49,068 nucleotides of DNA from a bacterium (GCA_030426945.1 JAUHXL010000003.1:1-49068), one strand, 5' to 3'; counted from the stretch's first letter, positions 7,783 through 17,700 are shown. The notes: generated by a model not told the origin, from the sequence alone. Numbers and translations: made by a program.

Positions 7783-8988
7783 ATGCGAGACACCTGCCCC
7801 ACATTCGCGCTGCTGACCTTGGCGCTGCTGTCCTCGCCCGCCGCCGCCGTCACGGTGCCCCCCGCCGGGGCGCGGCCGGTGCTGACCGACGCGGCCTTCG
7901 AGGGGCCGGACGCGACGCGCAAGCGCGTGCCCATCCAGCTCGAGCTCGTCGCCGGCGACGTGCCGCAGCCCACCGACATCCAGCCCTGGCCCGGCCGCCC
8001 CGGCACCCTCATCGTGCTGGGCAAGCAGGGCACCGCGTGGTGGATCGAGCCGGCGACCGGCGAGGGCGGCGTCTGGCTGACCGTCGAGGTGCTCACCCGC
8101 TCGGAGCAGGGTCTGCTGGGCCTCGCGTTCCACCCCGACTTCGCGCGCAACGGCCGCTTCTTCCTGCACACCAGCGTCGAGTCGAAGGGCGAGAAGGTGG
8201 GGCGCGTGGCCGAGTGGTCGTCGAAGCCCGGCGCCGCCCCCGGCGACAGCGCGCCCAAGGCCGGGCGCACGGTGATCGAGGTCGAGCAGCCCTATGTCAA
8301 CCACGACGGCGGGCAGATCGCCTTCGGCGCCGACGGCAAGCTGTACGTGGCCTTCGGTGACGGCGGCGCGGCCAACGATCCGCACGGCCACGGGCAGGAT
8401 CGCGGCACGCTGCTCGGCAGCATCCTGCGCCTCGAGGTCGACGGCGACGCCCGCGTGCCCAAGGACAACCCCTTCGTCGGCCAGCCGGGCGTCCGCCCGG
8501 AGATCTGGGCCTACGGCCTGCGCAACCCGTGGCGCTTCCACCTGCTGCCCGACGGCCGCGCGATCATCGGCGACGTCGGGCAGAACCGCTGGGAGGAGAT
8601 CACGGTCGCGCGCGCCGGCGAGAACCACGGGTGGAACCGGCGCGAGGGCGATCACTGCTTCCCGCCGGGCAGCGCCTGCGAGACGAAGGGGCTGGTCGAT
8701 CCGATCCACGTGTACGGCCACGACGTGGGCAACTCGGTGACCGGCGGCTACCGCGTCTCGGGGGCGCAAGTGCCCGATCTCGAAGGGCTCTATGTCTTCG
8801 GCGACTATGGCAGCGGGCGCCTGTGGGCCTTCCCGCTGCCCGCGCCGGGCGCCGCGGTGAAGCCGGGCGACGTCCGGGCGCTGGGCCGCTGGCCCGTCGC
8901 GCCGAGCACCTTCGGCCTGGGCCACGACGGCGCCCTCTACGTCGGCGACTTCGGCGGGCGCGTCTTCCGCGTCCGCGCGGGGCGATGA
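7783..8988 (+). CDS. Exported glucose/sorbosone (aldose sugar) dehydrogenase-like protein
   Basis: The 401-residue protein belongs to the soluble PQQ sugar dehydrogenase / GSDH family (six-bladed beta-propeller). Signatures in order are SEQGLLGLAFHPDFARNGRF, NHDGGQIAFGADGKLYVAFG with following DGG, GSILRLEVDG, EIWAYGLRNPWRF, IGDVGQNRWEEI, ENHGWNRREG, and YVFGDYGSGRLWAF near the C-terminus. Members oxidise aldoses in the periplasm with pyrroloquinoline quinone and calcium; several homologues have unknown substrates. The ATG at 7783 starts a good signal peptide (MRDTCPTFALLTLALLSSPAAA). No PQQ biosynthesis gene is in view, so cofactor supply must come from elsewhere. The next gene starts one base after its stop codon. 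Confidence 0.9.
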   Translation: MRDTCPTFALLTLALLSSPAAAVTVPPAGARPVLTDAAFEGPDATRKRVPIQLELVAGDVPQPTDIQPWPGRPGTLIVLGKQGTAWWIEPATGEGGVWLTVEVLTRSEQGLLGLAFHPDFARNGRFFLHTSVESKGEKVGRVAEWSSKPGAAPGDSAPKAGRTVIEVEQPYVNHDGGQIAFGADGKLYVAFGDGGAANDPHGHGQDRGTLLGSILRLEVDGDARVPKDNPFVGQPGVRPEIWAYGLRNPWRFHLLPDGRAIIGDVGQNRWEEITVARAGENHGWNRREGDHCFPPGSACETKGLVDPIHVYGHDVGNSVTGGYRVSGAQVPDLEGLYVFGDYGSGRLWAFPLPAPGAAVKPGDVRALGRWPVAPSTFGLGHDGALYVGDFGGRVFRVRAGR

Positions 8989-8989
8989 G

Positions 8990-11626
8990 GTGAACGACGC
9001 GGCCGAGGCCGACCTGCGCGCCGCGCTGGCGCAGGATCCCGACGACCGGGCCGCCGAGCGCGCGCTCAGCCGCCTCCTCGAGGATGCCGGCCGGCACGAG
9101 GATCTGGCGCTGCACCTGCTCGAGCGCCTCGAGGTCGTCGTCGGGCCGGACCGCCTGCCGCTCTTCGAGCGCGTGGCCGACGTCCTCGAGGAGCACCTCG
9201 ACGCCCCGGAGCGCGCGCTGCGGGTGCTGGTGCAGGCCTTCAGCGAGACCGGGGACGATGATCGGCTGGGCCGCACCCTGGCGCGGCTGGCGCAGCGCAC
9301 CGGCCAGTGGGACGCGGTGTTCGAGGTGTACGAGCAGCGCTTGCTGCAGCCCGGCCTGCGCGAGCCCATCGATCTGCACCGGCGGCTGGCCGGCTGGTAT
9401 CAGGTGCAGGGCCGCGGCGCCGACGCCGCGCGGCACCTGTGGCGCGTGCTGAAGAGCGATCCCGACGACGCGGGCGCGGCGCACGATCTCGAGGCGCACT
9501 ACGAGGCCGTCGAGGACTGGCGCGCGCTGGTCGACCTCCTGCGATCACGCCTGGCGCGCGTCACCGACGACGAGGCGCACAAGCGGGCCACGCAGCGCAT
9601 CGCGCGCCTGCTCGAGGTGCGGCTGGGGGCGGCGGCCGAGGCCATCGCGGTCGTCGGCGAGCTGTACCAGCGGGCCCCGGACGAGGGGCTCGAGGAGGCC
9701 CTCGAGCGGCTGGCCGAGGCCAGCGGGGAGTGGGCCGCGCTGGCGCGGGTGTACGAGGCGGCGTTGCAGGCCACGGTGGCGGTGCCCCGCGATTTGGCGC
9801 AGGTCCATCGGCGGCTCGGGCGGCTGTACAGCCGGCGCCTGGGCGACGTCGAGCGCGCCGTGCGCCACTACGACCGCGCGCTCGAGGCGGATCCCGACGA
9901 CGTGCGCACGCTGGGTGAGCTGCGCGGGCTGCTCGAGGCGGAGCAGCGCTGGGGCGAGCTGGCGATGGTGCTGGCGCAGGAGGCCCGGCTGGTGGGGGAT
10001 CGCGCCGAGCGCTACCGCCGCTATCTGGCGCTGGGCGAGCTGTACCACGATCGCATCGGCTCGGCCGCCGACGCCGCCGAGGCGTGGTTCCAAGCGCTGG
10101 AGGCGCGGCCCGACGACAAGGCCGTGCTGGTGCGCCTGCTCGAGGTCTACGGCGAGAGCGGTCAGTGGGACGCGGCGGTCAAGGTGCTGCGGCGGTTGGT
10201 GAAGGTCGAGGCCGACATCGCGCGCCGGGCGCAGTTCGAGCTGACGATGGGCGTCGTGCTGCGCGACGAGCTGGGTGATCGCTACCAGGCGGTGCGGGCC
10301 TTCGACCGCGCGCTCGAGCTGAGGCCCACCTTCGCGGAGGCCTTCGAGGCGATGGAGGCGACCCTGGCCGAGGAGGGCGATCCGGCCCGGCGGGATCGCT
10401 ACTACCGCAAGATGCTGCAGCGGGCGCGGGAGCACCGGCTCGACGCGCGCCTGATCGAGAAGCTCGCGCGGGCGCTGGTGGCGCTCAACCGCGACGAGCT
10501 GGGTCAGCCGGCGGCGGCGCTGCAGGCGATGAAGGTGGTGCTGAAGTACGCCCCGGACGACACGACGGCGCGCCTGCAGATGGCGCAGCTGGCCGAAGAG
10601 GCCGGGCGCTCGGACGACGCCGCCGAGATCCTGCGTGGCCTGCTCGAGCGCGATCCGTCGAACGTCGAGGCGTGGCACGCGCTGTACCGGGTGTACCGCA
10701 GCGTGCGCCGCTACGACGCGGCCTGGTGCGTCAGCCAGGCGCTGATGCTGGTGGGGCAGGCCCGCGACGACGAGTCGCGCTTCTACCGCAAGGGGCGGGC
10801 GGCGCAGGACGAGCGCACGGTGGGCGCGCTGCGGCCGCCCGACTGGCTGGCCGTGCGGGCGCCGGGCAAGAGCGAGGCGCTCGACGCGCTGTACCTGAAC
10901 CTGAACGCGACCGCGTGGCCGCTGATGACCGGGGATCCCCGCGATCTGAAGCTGAGCCCCAAGCGGGATCGCGTCACGCTCGACCTCGGCACCCGCTTCG
11001 GCCAGGTGGCCGCCTACGTCGGCCGCATCGTCGGCCTGCAGCTCGACGCCGTCTGGGCCACCGAGCGCGCCTCCGGGATCAGCATCCCCAACCTGGATCC
11101 GCCCGCGCTGCTGGTGGGGCCGGACGTGGAGCAGCTGCCCCTCGAGGCCCTGGCTTTCATGCTCAGCCGCTGGCTGTACCTGATGGCGCGCCAGCACGTG
11201 GCGGCCGCCGTGGACGAGGAGCCGGGTCGGCGGCGCGCGCGGCTGGTGGCGCTGGCCGCCACGGGCCTCGCGCGGGTCTTCCCGCAGTCGGCGCCGCCGG
11301 GCTACGACGCGGGGCTGCTGCAGGCGCTGGGTGGCCTGCCGGGGGGGGCGGTGGGTGCCATCGAGCGCGCCGGCGCGCCCCTGCTCGACCCCGGCCTCGA
11401 GGCCTTCGGGGTGGACGCCTGGCTCGAGGCGCTCGAGCACAGCGCCAACCGCGTCGGCTTCGTCGTCTGCAACGATCTCGCCGCCGCGGTGGGCCGAATC
11501 CAGGCCGAGGCGCGGCCCGTGGCGCCGGCGTCGGTCAACGATCGCGTCCGCGCCCTGCTGCTGTTCTCGGTCTCGCCCGCTTATCTCGAGGTGCGTCAAC
11601 GGCTGGGGCTGTCCCTCGACACGTGA
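8990..11626 (+). CDS. Large TPR protein with conserved C-terminal domain
   Basis: The GTG start at 8990 lies one base after the TGA of the dehydrogenase gene, so the two are probably co-transcribed. The 878-residue protein is without a signal peptide. About residues 1-600 are tandem TPR-like helical hairpins (RAVRHYDRALEADPDDVRTL, AVRAFDRALELRPTFAEAF, WHALYRVYRSVRRYDAAWCV). The last ~270 residues form a separate globular region containing TLDLGTRFGQVAAYVGRIVG, AFMLSRWLYLMARQH and FVVCNDLAAAVGRIQAE. From memory, long myxobacterial TPR proteins with such a tail exist, but their function is not known to me. It is probably a cytoplasmic scaffold. Confidence 0.85.
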   Translation: MNDAAEADLRAALAQDPDDRAAERALSRLLEDAGRHEDLALHLLERLEVVVGPDRLPLFERVADVLEEHLDAPERALRVLVQAFSETGDDDRLGRTLARLAQRTGQWDAVFEVYEQRLLQPGLREPIDLHRRLAGWYQVQGRGADAARHLWRVLKSDPDDAGAAHDLEAHYEAVEDWRALVDLLRSRLARVTDDEAHKRATQRIARLLEVRLGAAAEAIAVVGELYQRAPDEGLEEALERLAEASGEWAALARVYEAALQATVAVPRDLAQVHRRLGRLYSRRLGDVERAVRHYDRALEADPDDVRTLGELRGLLEAEQRWGELAMVLAQEARLVGDRAERYRRYLALGELYHDRIGSAADAAEAWFQALEARPDDKAVLVRLLEVYGESGQWDAAVKVLRRLVKVEADIARRAQFELTMGVVLRDELGDRYQAVRAFDRALELRPTFAEAFEAMEATLAEEGDPARRDRYYRKMLQRAREHRLDARLIEKLARALVALNRDELGQPAAALQAMKVVLKYAPDDTTARLQMAQLAEEAGRSDDAAEILRGLLERDPSNVEAWHALYRVYRSVRRYDAAWCVSQALMLVGQARDDESRFYRKGRAAQDERTVGALRPPDWLAVRAPGKSEALDALYLNLNATAWPLMTGDPRDLKLSPKRDRVTLDLGTRFGQVAAYVGRIVGLQLDAVWATERASGISIPNLDPPALLVGPDVEQLPLEALAFMLSRWLYLMARQHVAAAVDEEPGRRRARLVALAATGLARVFPQSAPPGYDAGLLQALGGLPGGAVGAIERAGAPLLDPGLEAFGVDAWLEALEHSANRVGFVVCNDLAAAVGRIQAEARPVAPASVNDRVRALLLFSVSPAYLEVRQRLGLSLDT

Positions 11627-11719
11627 GACGGCGTGAGCCGCGCGGTGTCGAATTCTGCACCTGCTGCGGACCGCCGAGCATCGTTAACCTCTCCGCGCCC
11701 ACCGCCCCTGGAGATGTCC

Positions 11720-12379
11720 ATGCGCACCCTCGTCATCGTCGCCGCGCTGGCCCTGCCGGCCGGCGCCGCCCTGGCCGAGACGCCCGTCGCGCGCCGCGCG
11801 GCCGAGGCCAGCGTCGCGGCCCTGCAGCAGCGCAGCGCCGCCGTCCGCGCGGCCTGGCAGCCCGGCGCCGTCACGCCGGCGCGCCTGACCGGCCTGCGCG
11901 TGCCGACGGCCGGCGCCACGCCCGAGGCCCGCGCCCGCGGCTTCCTGCGGGCCCACCCGGATCTGCTCGCGCTGCGCGAGGCCGTGCTGGTCAGCACCCG
12001 CAAGAGCCGCGAGCGCACGGTCGTGCGCCTGCAGCAGACCCACGCCGGCCGCCCGGTGGTCGACCGCGTGGTCGCCATCACGCTCGACGGCGAGGGCGCG
12101 GTGCGCAGCGTGATCAACGCCACCGTGCCCCTGCAGCAGGTGAAGCCCAGCGCCCTCGACGCCGCCGCCGCGCGCGCGCTGGCCGTGCGCCACGTGCTCG
12201 GCCGCGACGATGCCGATCTGCCGACCAAGGTGAGCCCGGTGGTCTTCGCGCTCGGCACCCAGGGCGTCGAGGGCTTCGAGGTCGAGCTGAGCCGCGTGCC
12301 CTTCCACGAACACCTGGTCGTCCGCGTCGACGGCCACGCCGGCGAGATCATCGGCGTCCGCGACGAGGTCATGCACTGA
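11720..12379 (+). CDS. Stand-alone FTP/PepSY propeptide-like secreted protein
   Basis: The 219-residue protein has a signal peptide (MRTLVIVAALALPAGAALA). The mature part resembles the prosegment of thermolysin/fungalysin-type peptidases: an FTP-like segment around residues 70-125 (RGFLRAHPDLLALREAV, then VVRLQQTHAGRPVVDRVVAI, close to the usual RFQQ-YxGVPV phrase) and a PepSY-like segment (ALDAAAARALAVRHVLG ... VRVDGHAGEIIGVRDE). There is no catalytic domain of its own. In related peptidases these segments chaperone folding and inhibit the enzyme. The ATG at 11720 has GGAG six bases upstream; ATG 11714 is an in-frame alternative. Its TGA shares one base with the ATG of the peptidase gene (TGATG), so translational coupling is expected. 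Confidence 0.8.
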   Translation: MRTLVIVAALALPAGAALAETPVARRAAEASVAALQQRSAAVRAAWQPGAVTPARLTGLRVPTAGATPEARARGFLRAHPDLLALREAVLVSTRKSRERTVVRLQQTHAGRPVVDRVVAITLDGEGAVRSVINATVPLQQVKPSALDAAAARALAVRHVLGRDDADLPTKVSPVVFALGTQGVEGFEVELSRVPFHEHLVVRVDGHAGEIIGVRDEVMH

Positions 12380-14250
12380 TGAAGCGCGCACTGCTGATCG
12401 GCGCCGCCCTCGTGGCCAGCGCTTGCGACGACGGGGGCAGCCCCGCCCTCGAGCTCGAGGTCGACGCGGCGCCGGCGCCGGTCGACGCCGCCCCGCCCGC
12501 GCCCGACGCGGCCGCGCCCGACGCGGCCCCCGAGGACGCGGGGCCGCCGCCGCACCTCGACGCCCCGCTGGCCTGGATCTACGTCGACGACCCGGTGACC
12601 GACGAGGGCGAGCTGACCCAGGTGGCGCTCGCCCGCACGGATCACGCCGACGGCCGCCTCACCAACCACGCCGTCGAGGTCTTCAACTGCCTCAACGAGG
12701 AGGGGGGCGTCGTCGCCACGCCCGATCTCGGCGGGCTGATGCTGACCGTCAGCCTGTGCCACGAGGTGCAGGTGGCGCGCCCGGACGCCGACGGCAACTA
12801 CCTGAGCATCGTGCCGCCCGCGGACGAGTCGGATCCCAACGACTCGTTCGCCGAGGTGATGATGTATCACCAGGTCACGCGCGCGCGGGACTACTTCTTC
12901 GAACGCTTCGGCTTCACCGATCTCGACATCTCGCTGCCCGCGCTGGTGAACGTGCAGCTGAAGGTGGAGCCGCCCCTCAGCCTGGGGCCCTTCCGCCCCA
13001 ACGCCGACGGCTGGTACCCGCTGGCCAACGCCGCCTTCTTCCCGAAGGAGCAGTGGGATCTGTTCGCGTCCCAGTTCGGCCTGCCGCCGCGGGACAGCGA
13101 CAGCATCATCTTCTTCCAGGATCAGAAGGACTTCGCCTACGACGCGCGGGTCATCTTCCACGAGTACACCCACGCGGTGATCGGCTTCGACCGCCTGAGC
13201 GCGCAGCGCGTGGTCGACCGGTACGGGTTGAACCCGTCCACCTTCTCCATGCACGAGGGGCTGGCCGACTACTTCGCCGCCACCCTGGCCGACGACGCGG
13301 TCATCGGCCGCTACGTCGGGCAGGGCGGCTCCGGCATCCGCGACATCAGCGACCGCAAGAAGTGCCCCGACGACGTCGTCGCCGAGTCCCACGCGAACGG
13401 GCAGATCATCGGCTCGACGCTGTGGGCCGTGCGCCAGCGCCTCGGCGCCGAGGTCACCGATCAGATCGTCTACCGCGCGCTCGAGCAGTTCACGCAGACG
13501 ACCACCTTCGAGGAAGCGGCGGCGCTGATGATCGCCGAGGCCGAGGCCATGGATCCGGGCCTCGTCGAGCCGCTGCGGGCCGTCTTCGCCGAGTCCAACT
13601 TCGAGATCTGCGAGCGCTCGGCGCCGTGGGTCGACTTCGACGTCGACCGCGTCTGGCATCGGCTGCCCTACACCGTCGAGGGCAGCCAGTCGGTGGGCAT
13701 CGCCGGCTTCCGCGAGGGGGTGCCGGCCTACAAGCAGTTCCACGTCGATGTGCCGGCCGGCGCGCAGGCCGTCCGCGTCACCTGGCAGGCGATCGCCGGG
13801 GCCAGCTTCATCGGCCAGCCCGGCCCCCTGCGCGCGCCCTTGGATCTGGCGCTGCGCCACGGGCAGCCGATCGAGTTCACCTACGGGAACGGGGTGCGCA
13901 TGGATCTCGACCACCGCGTGACGCCGCCCCTCGCCGAGGGCGTGCAGACCGCGGTGCTCGCGGGCGATTGCCTGCCTGCGGGCGGCGGCCGTCTGCACAC
14001 GCTCTTCCTGAACACGGGCGCCGATCCGGCGCAGATCGTCCGGATGAACGCCGAGGTGCTCGAGGCGCTGCCGCTCGACGGCACGCCGATCATCGACTGC
14101 GGGGGCGGTGGGCCCACCGAGGGCGACGCGGGGCTACCCGCCGAGGACGCGGGCGTGCCCGATGCGGCGACCGGGGACGCGGGGGTGGGTGACGGCGGAG
14201 CGCCCGAGGCCGATGGGGGCCTCGACGCCGGGACGGCAGACGCCGGCTGA
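12379..14250 (+). CDS. Gluzincin (M4/M36-like) metallopeptidase lipoprotein without its own propeptide
   Basis: The 623-residue protein starts with a lipoprotein signal (lipobox VASAC, Cys16) followed by an Asp/Ala/Pro linker. The zinc site is HEYTH (His261, Glu262, His265), with the third ligand probably Glu293 in MHEGLADYFAA, the arrangement of thermolysin/fungalysin-like gluzincins. FFxxQKDFAYDARVIFHEY precedes the site. The N-terminal region before it (residues ~50-240) is not an FTP/PepSY prosegment; that part is encoded by the upstream gene. After the catalytic domain comes a beta-rich domain (~450-580) and another low-complexity DAG-rich tail. It is predicted to be anchored in the outer membrane and to act outside the cell or in the periplasm. 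It is coupled to the preceding gene by TGATG. Confidence 0.88.
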   Translation: MKRALLIGAALVASACDDGGSPALELEVDAAPAPVDAAPPAPDAAAPDAAPEDAGPPPHLDAPLAWIYVDDPVTDEGELTQVALARTDHADGRLTNHAVEVFNCLNEEGGVVATPDLGGLMLTVSLCHEVQVARPDADGNYLSIVPPADESDPNDSFAEVMMYHQVTRARDYFFERFGFTDLDISLPALVNVQLKVEPPLSLGPFRPNADGWYPLANAAFFPKEQWDLFASQFGLPPRDSDSIIFFQDQKDFAYDARVIFHEYTHAVIGFDRLSAQRVVDRYGLNPSTFSMHEGLADYFAATLADDAVIGRYVGQGGSGIRDISDRKKCPDDVVAESHANGQIIGSTLWAVRQRLGAEVTDQIVYRALEQFTQTTTFEEAAALMIAEAEAMDPGLVEPLRAVFAESNFEICERSAPWVDFDVDRVWHRLPYTVEGSQSVGIAGFREGVPAYKQFHVDVPAGAQAVRVTWQAIAGASFIGQPGPLRAPLDLALRHGQPIEFTYGNGVRMDLDHRVTPPLAEGVQTAVLAGDCLPAGGGRLHTLFLNTGADPAQIVRMNAEVLEALPLDGTPIIDCGGGGPTEGDAGLPAEDAGVPDAATGDAGVGDGGAPEADGGLDAGTADAG

Positions 14251-14272
14251 GCCGCCGGGTCCGCCGGCCCCG

Positions 14273-14458
14273 TCAGGGCTCCAGCGGCGCCTGTGGCCCC
14301 GGCACGATGTGCGCGATGTCGGGGTCGATCCCCGCGGGCGTGTCCGGCCGCGTGGTCTTCTCCTCCATCTTCTGCAGCTTCTTGCGCCGCTTGTCTTCCC
14401 GCTTGTCCTGGCGGGCCTTCTCTTTCAAGCGCTTGTTGACGCTCGGGTTCATCGCCAT
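14273..14458 (-). CDS. Small, highly charged protein (61 residues)
   Basis: The sequence runs from MAMNPSVNKRLKEKAR through a Lys/Arg/Asp/Glu-rich helix (RQDKREDKRRKKLQKMEEK) to a Pro/Asp-rich tail with GIDPDIAHIVPG. The ATG at 14458 has GGAGAG five bases upstream, which rules out the longer frame starting at 14725. The composition suggests a nucleic-acid-binding or ribosome-associated small protein, but no family is assigned. It converges on the metallopeptidase gene (22-base gap) and is divergent from the helicase operon, with which it shares a 284-base intergenic region. Confidence 0.7.
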   Translation of the reverse strand: MAMNPSVNKRLKEKARQDKREDKRRKKLQKMEEKTTRPDTPAGIDPDIAHIVPGPQAPLEP

Positions 14459-14538
14459 GTGTGGCTCTCCACGCAATCTGTGCGGCGCGGAGTGTGGCAC
14501 GTTTGGTGGGTCCAGATCGCCTGCGATTCCGCGGGGTG

Positions 14539-14557
14539 AACCACCGATTGAGTGGTT
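14539..14557. promoter_or_regulatory. Inverted repeat upstream of the helicase/TerY-P operon
   Basis: AACCAC (14539-14544), 7 bases, GTGGTT (14552-14557): a perfect 6-base-arm inverted repeat. It lies in the only clearly AT-richer stretch of the divergent gap between the genes starting at 14458 and 14743. An operator for either gene is possible, as is a short hairpin. Confidence 0.35.
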
Positions 14558-14559
14558 AT

Positions 14560-14582
14560 GCCAATGACATCGGCTACTTGGC
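14560..14582. promoter_or_regulatory. Second, shorter inverted repeat next to the first
   Basis: GCCAA (14560-14564), 13 bases, TTGGC (14578-14582), starting 3 bases after the previous repeat. The 5-base arms are short enough to be chance, but the pair lies in the likely control region of the 14743-23819 operon. Confidence 0.22.
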
Positions 14583-14712
14583 GTGCCTCGACTTTCTCGC
14601 GAGGGGCCGCCTGAGCGCGGCCGGGCGCTGAACCGCGGGCCCCGCGCCCCGCGCCGCCGACCGGATCGAGGCTCCGAGGCGCCTCGTGTCCGCTTCGGCG
14701 CGCGGCGCGCGT

Positions 14713-14738
14713 CCCTGGTGCACACGCACCCAGGGGAG
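14713..14738 (+). promoter_or_regulatory. Possible hairpin covering the helicase Shine-Dalgarno
   Basis: CCCTGGTGC (14713-14721) can pair with GCACCCAGGG (14726-14735) with a single bulged C and a four-base loop. The 3' arm contains most of the GGGGAG (14733-14738) that serves as the ribosome site for the ATG at 14743. In mRNA this would hide the first ribosome site of the operon. Confidence 0.35.
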
Positions 14739-14742
14739 CCCG

Positions 14743-17700
14743 ATGTCCGCGCTGCACTACCACGCCCTCGATCGCGCCTCCGTCGCCCGCGCCCTGCAGG
14801 GCCAGGCGACCGCCACGCTCGGCCCCTACCTGTTCCACCTCAAGAAGGGCATCGAGGCGGCCAGGACGCGCGCCGAGCGCTCGGACGTCGAGTGGGCGCG
14901 CGTCCCCGCGCCGGTGACCGTCGCCCTCGAGGCGCTCGACTCGCTGTTCGACCTGCCGCTGCGGCCCCAGTGGTACCTGGTCGAAGCGCTCGACGGCCGC
15001 GCGCCGGACCCCGACCAGCCCCTGATGGTGGATCGCGCGGCCGTGGTGCAGCTCGACGCGGTCGAGCGGGCCGGTGGGGTCTGGCGCGTTCGGCCGGCCG
15101 AGGCGGTGGCGCCCGGCGCCGAGGTCCGCTGGGACGGCTGCCCCGTCACGCTGCGGCCGGTCGAGGACGCGGTCGAGGTCTTCGACGGCGAGGGCCGGCC
15201 GCTGGCCGTCGAGCTGGTCGAGCGGCGCGCCGACGCCCTGCGCGTGGTCGCGCCGGGCCGCCACGCCACCGTGCACGACGCGGACGGCGCGATCCTGGCC
15301 GCGGCCCGACCGCCGCGCGAGGGCGCGCGCCTGCTGCGGGGGCCCGACGGCTTCGCCGTGCCGCTGCCGCCGGGCGACGCGCCCCTGGCCGACCGGCCGC
15401 CCGCCGGCACCCTGCGAGCCGACAACGGCGTGCGCTTCGCGGCCCGCGGCGAGCGCGCCGAGACGCGCGGCGTGCGCATCCAGCTCGTCGCCCCGCGCCA
15501 CGCCGACGAGGTGATCGATCCGCGCGACGCCTTCTTCGAGGAGGGCGTGCGCGAGGTCGAGAGCCACGCCAGGCGCGCGTTCGCCCGCCACCGCGTCCTG
15601 CGCCGCTTCCCCGACGAGCGCCAGCTCGTGCTCGACGAGGCGCCGCCGGCCGGGGCCAGGCTGCGCGTGTCGGTCAACGTGGTGAACCAGACCCGGCAGC
15701 GGCGCGCGCTGTTCGCCCTGCGTGATCGCCCGCAGCCCCACCACCGGCCCCTGCTGCGGCTGTTCGAGCAGCCCGAGCGCTGCCGCTGGCCCGCCGTCGC
15801 CCCGGTGGCCGTCGATGACTGGGCCTTCCTCACCGACGACCACGTCAGCGGGTGCGCCGCCCAGCGGCGCTCGGTCGAGGTCGCGCTCGGCACGCCCGAC
15901 TTCGCGCTCATCGAGGGCCCGCCCGGCTCGGGCAAGACCGCCGTCGTCACCGAGCTGGTCGTGCAGGCGGTGCGCCGCGGTCAGCGGGTGCTGCTCTGCT
16001 CGACCACCCACGTCGCCGTCGACAACGTCGTCGAGCGGCTGGGCCAGCTCCGAGAGCCGATCGAGGTGCTGCGCCTGGGCGACGCGGATCGCGTCGACGA
16101 GAGCCTAAGGGCACACCAGATCGACGCCGTCGTCGACGGGCTGGCCGGGGCGCTGCCGATGGGCGGCCCGGCCCTCGCGCGGCAGCTCGCGTTCGAGGCC
16201 GCCGACGTCGTGTGCGGCACGACCACCGGCGTGGCGCGCTACGACGAGATCGCCGCCGCCGCCGAGGGGCGTCCCTTCGATGTGCTCGTGCTCGACGAGG
16301 CCAGCAAGACGACGCTGCAGGAGATGGTGGTGCCCGCGCTGGCGGCCCGGCGCTGGATCATCGTCGGCGACGTGCGCCAGCTTCCGCCGTTCAGCGATCG
16401 CGCGATGCTCGAGGCGGCGCTCGCCGAGCTGAAGCTCGACGACGGGACGGTCTTGCCGGCCGCGCGCCAGCGCGCCGGCCTGCTCTGGCACGCCCTGCAC
16501 CGCGCGCGGCAGCCGGCGCTGGTGGTCGAGCCGCCCGCCGTGCTGGACGCGCTGCAGGCCGACCTCGCCGCGCGTGACAGCGACCGGGTGGTCGCGCGGC
16601 TCGAGGCGTCGCCGCGCGGTGACGCGGCCGCCGAGCTGCGCCGCCTGCTGGCCGCCGACCTGGTCTTGGTGACGCCCGCGGCGTTGCCGGCCTGGTCCGA
16701 TCGCCTGCCGCCGCACCTGCTGCTGGCGGCCCCGCTGAGCGATCTGGCGGACGAGACGCTGATCTTCCGTTGGCGTGCCACGCCGGCCGACCGGCAGGGC
16801 ACCGACCACCTGCGCCGGCAGCTCGAGGGCCGCACCTGGGCGGGCGAGGTGGCCTGGCGCATGGCCCGCGAGCACGAGCTGCGCCGGGCCGCCGCCGATC
16901 GCCAGCGCGACCGCTACGCCGACGCGCTCGATACGCTGCAGCCCGTCGATCCGGCGGTGCGCGGCGCGGTGGTGGCCCAGCGCGACATCGCGCTGCCCAG
17001 CGTCATCGAGGTGCTGCAGGAGGGCGCGGGGGAGACCCGGTTCCACCGCCCGACGCACCTGCAGAGCGGGCTGCCCGCGGCCGTGCTGCGCGGGCGTCTG
17101 GTCAGCCTGACCCACCAGCACCGGATGGTGCCCGCCATCTCGGACTTCCCGCGCGCCGCCTTCTACGCGGGCCAGGCCCTGGTCGACGGCTCGCTGCTCG
17201 ACGGGCGCGACGCCCGCGACGGCTGGCCCGCGACGCCCGACACCGCGCCCGGGCGCTTCTGGGTGCCCGTGCGGGGCGAGGTGCTGCAGGGCCGCAACGC
17301 GGCCGAGGTGCGCGCGATGCGGGGCGCGCTCGAGCGGCTGCTCGCGGCCCTGGGTGATCACCCTGCGCGGGGGCGCGCCCCCTGGTCGGTGGCCTGCCTC
17401 ACCTTCTACGTGCAGCAGTCGCTCGCCCTGCGCGACATGCTGCGGCAGCTCACGGGGCACGCGCGCGGTGAGTCCCGCTTCCGCCACGGCGCGGTCGAGA
17501 TCCTCTGCGGCACCGTCGATCGCTTCCAGGGGCGCGAGGCCGACGCGGTGCTGCTCAGCATGCGCAACGTCGGCGGCGTCGGCTTCATGGACAGCCCCAA
17601 TCGCCTGAACGTCGCGCTGACCCGCGCGCGCCGCCGCCTGTTGATCTTCGGCGATCCGGGCACGTTCGAGCGCTGCCGGGCCGACGAACTGCGGCAGCTC

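Noticed and set aside
14494..14509. TGGCACGTTTGG, reminiscent of a sigma54 -24/-12 promoter
   Set aside because: The GC dinucleotide at the -12 element is absent at the correct spacing.
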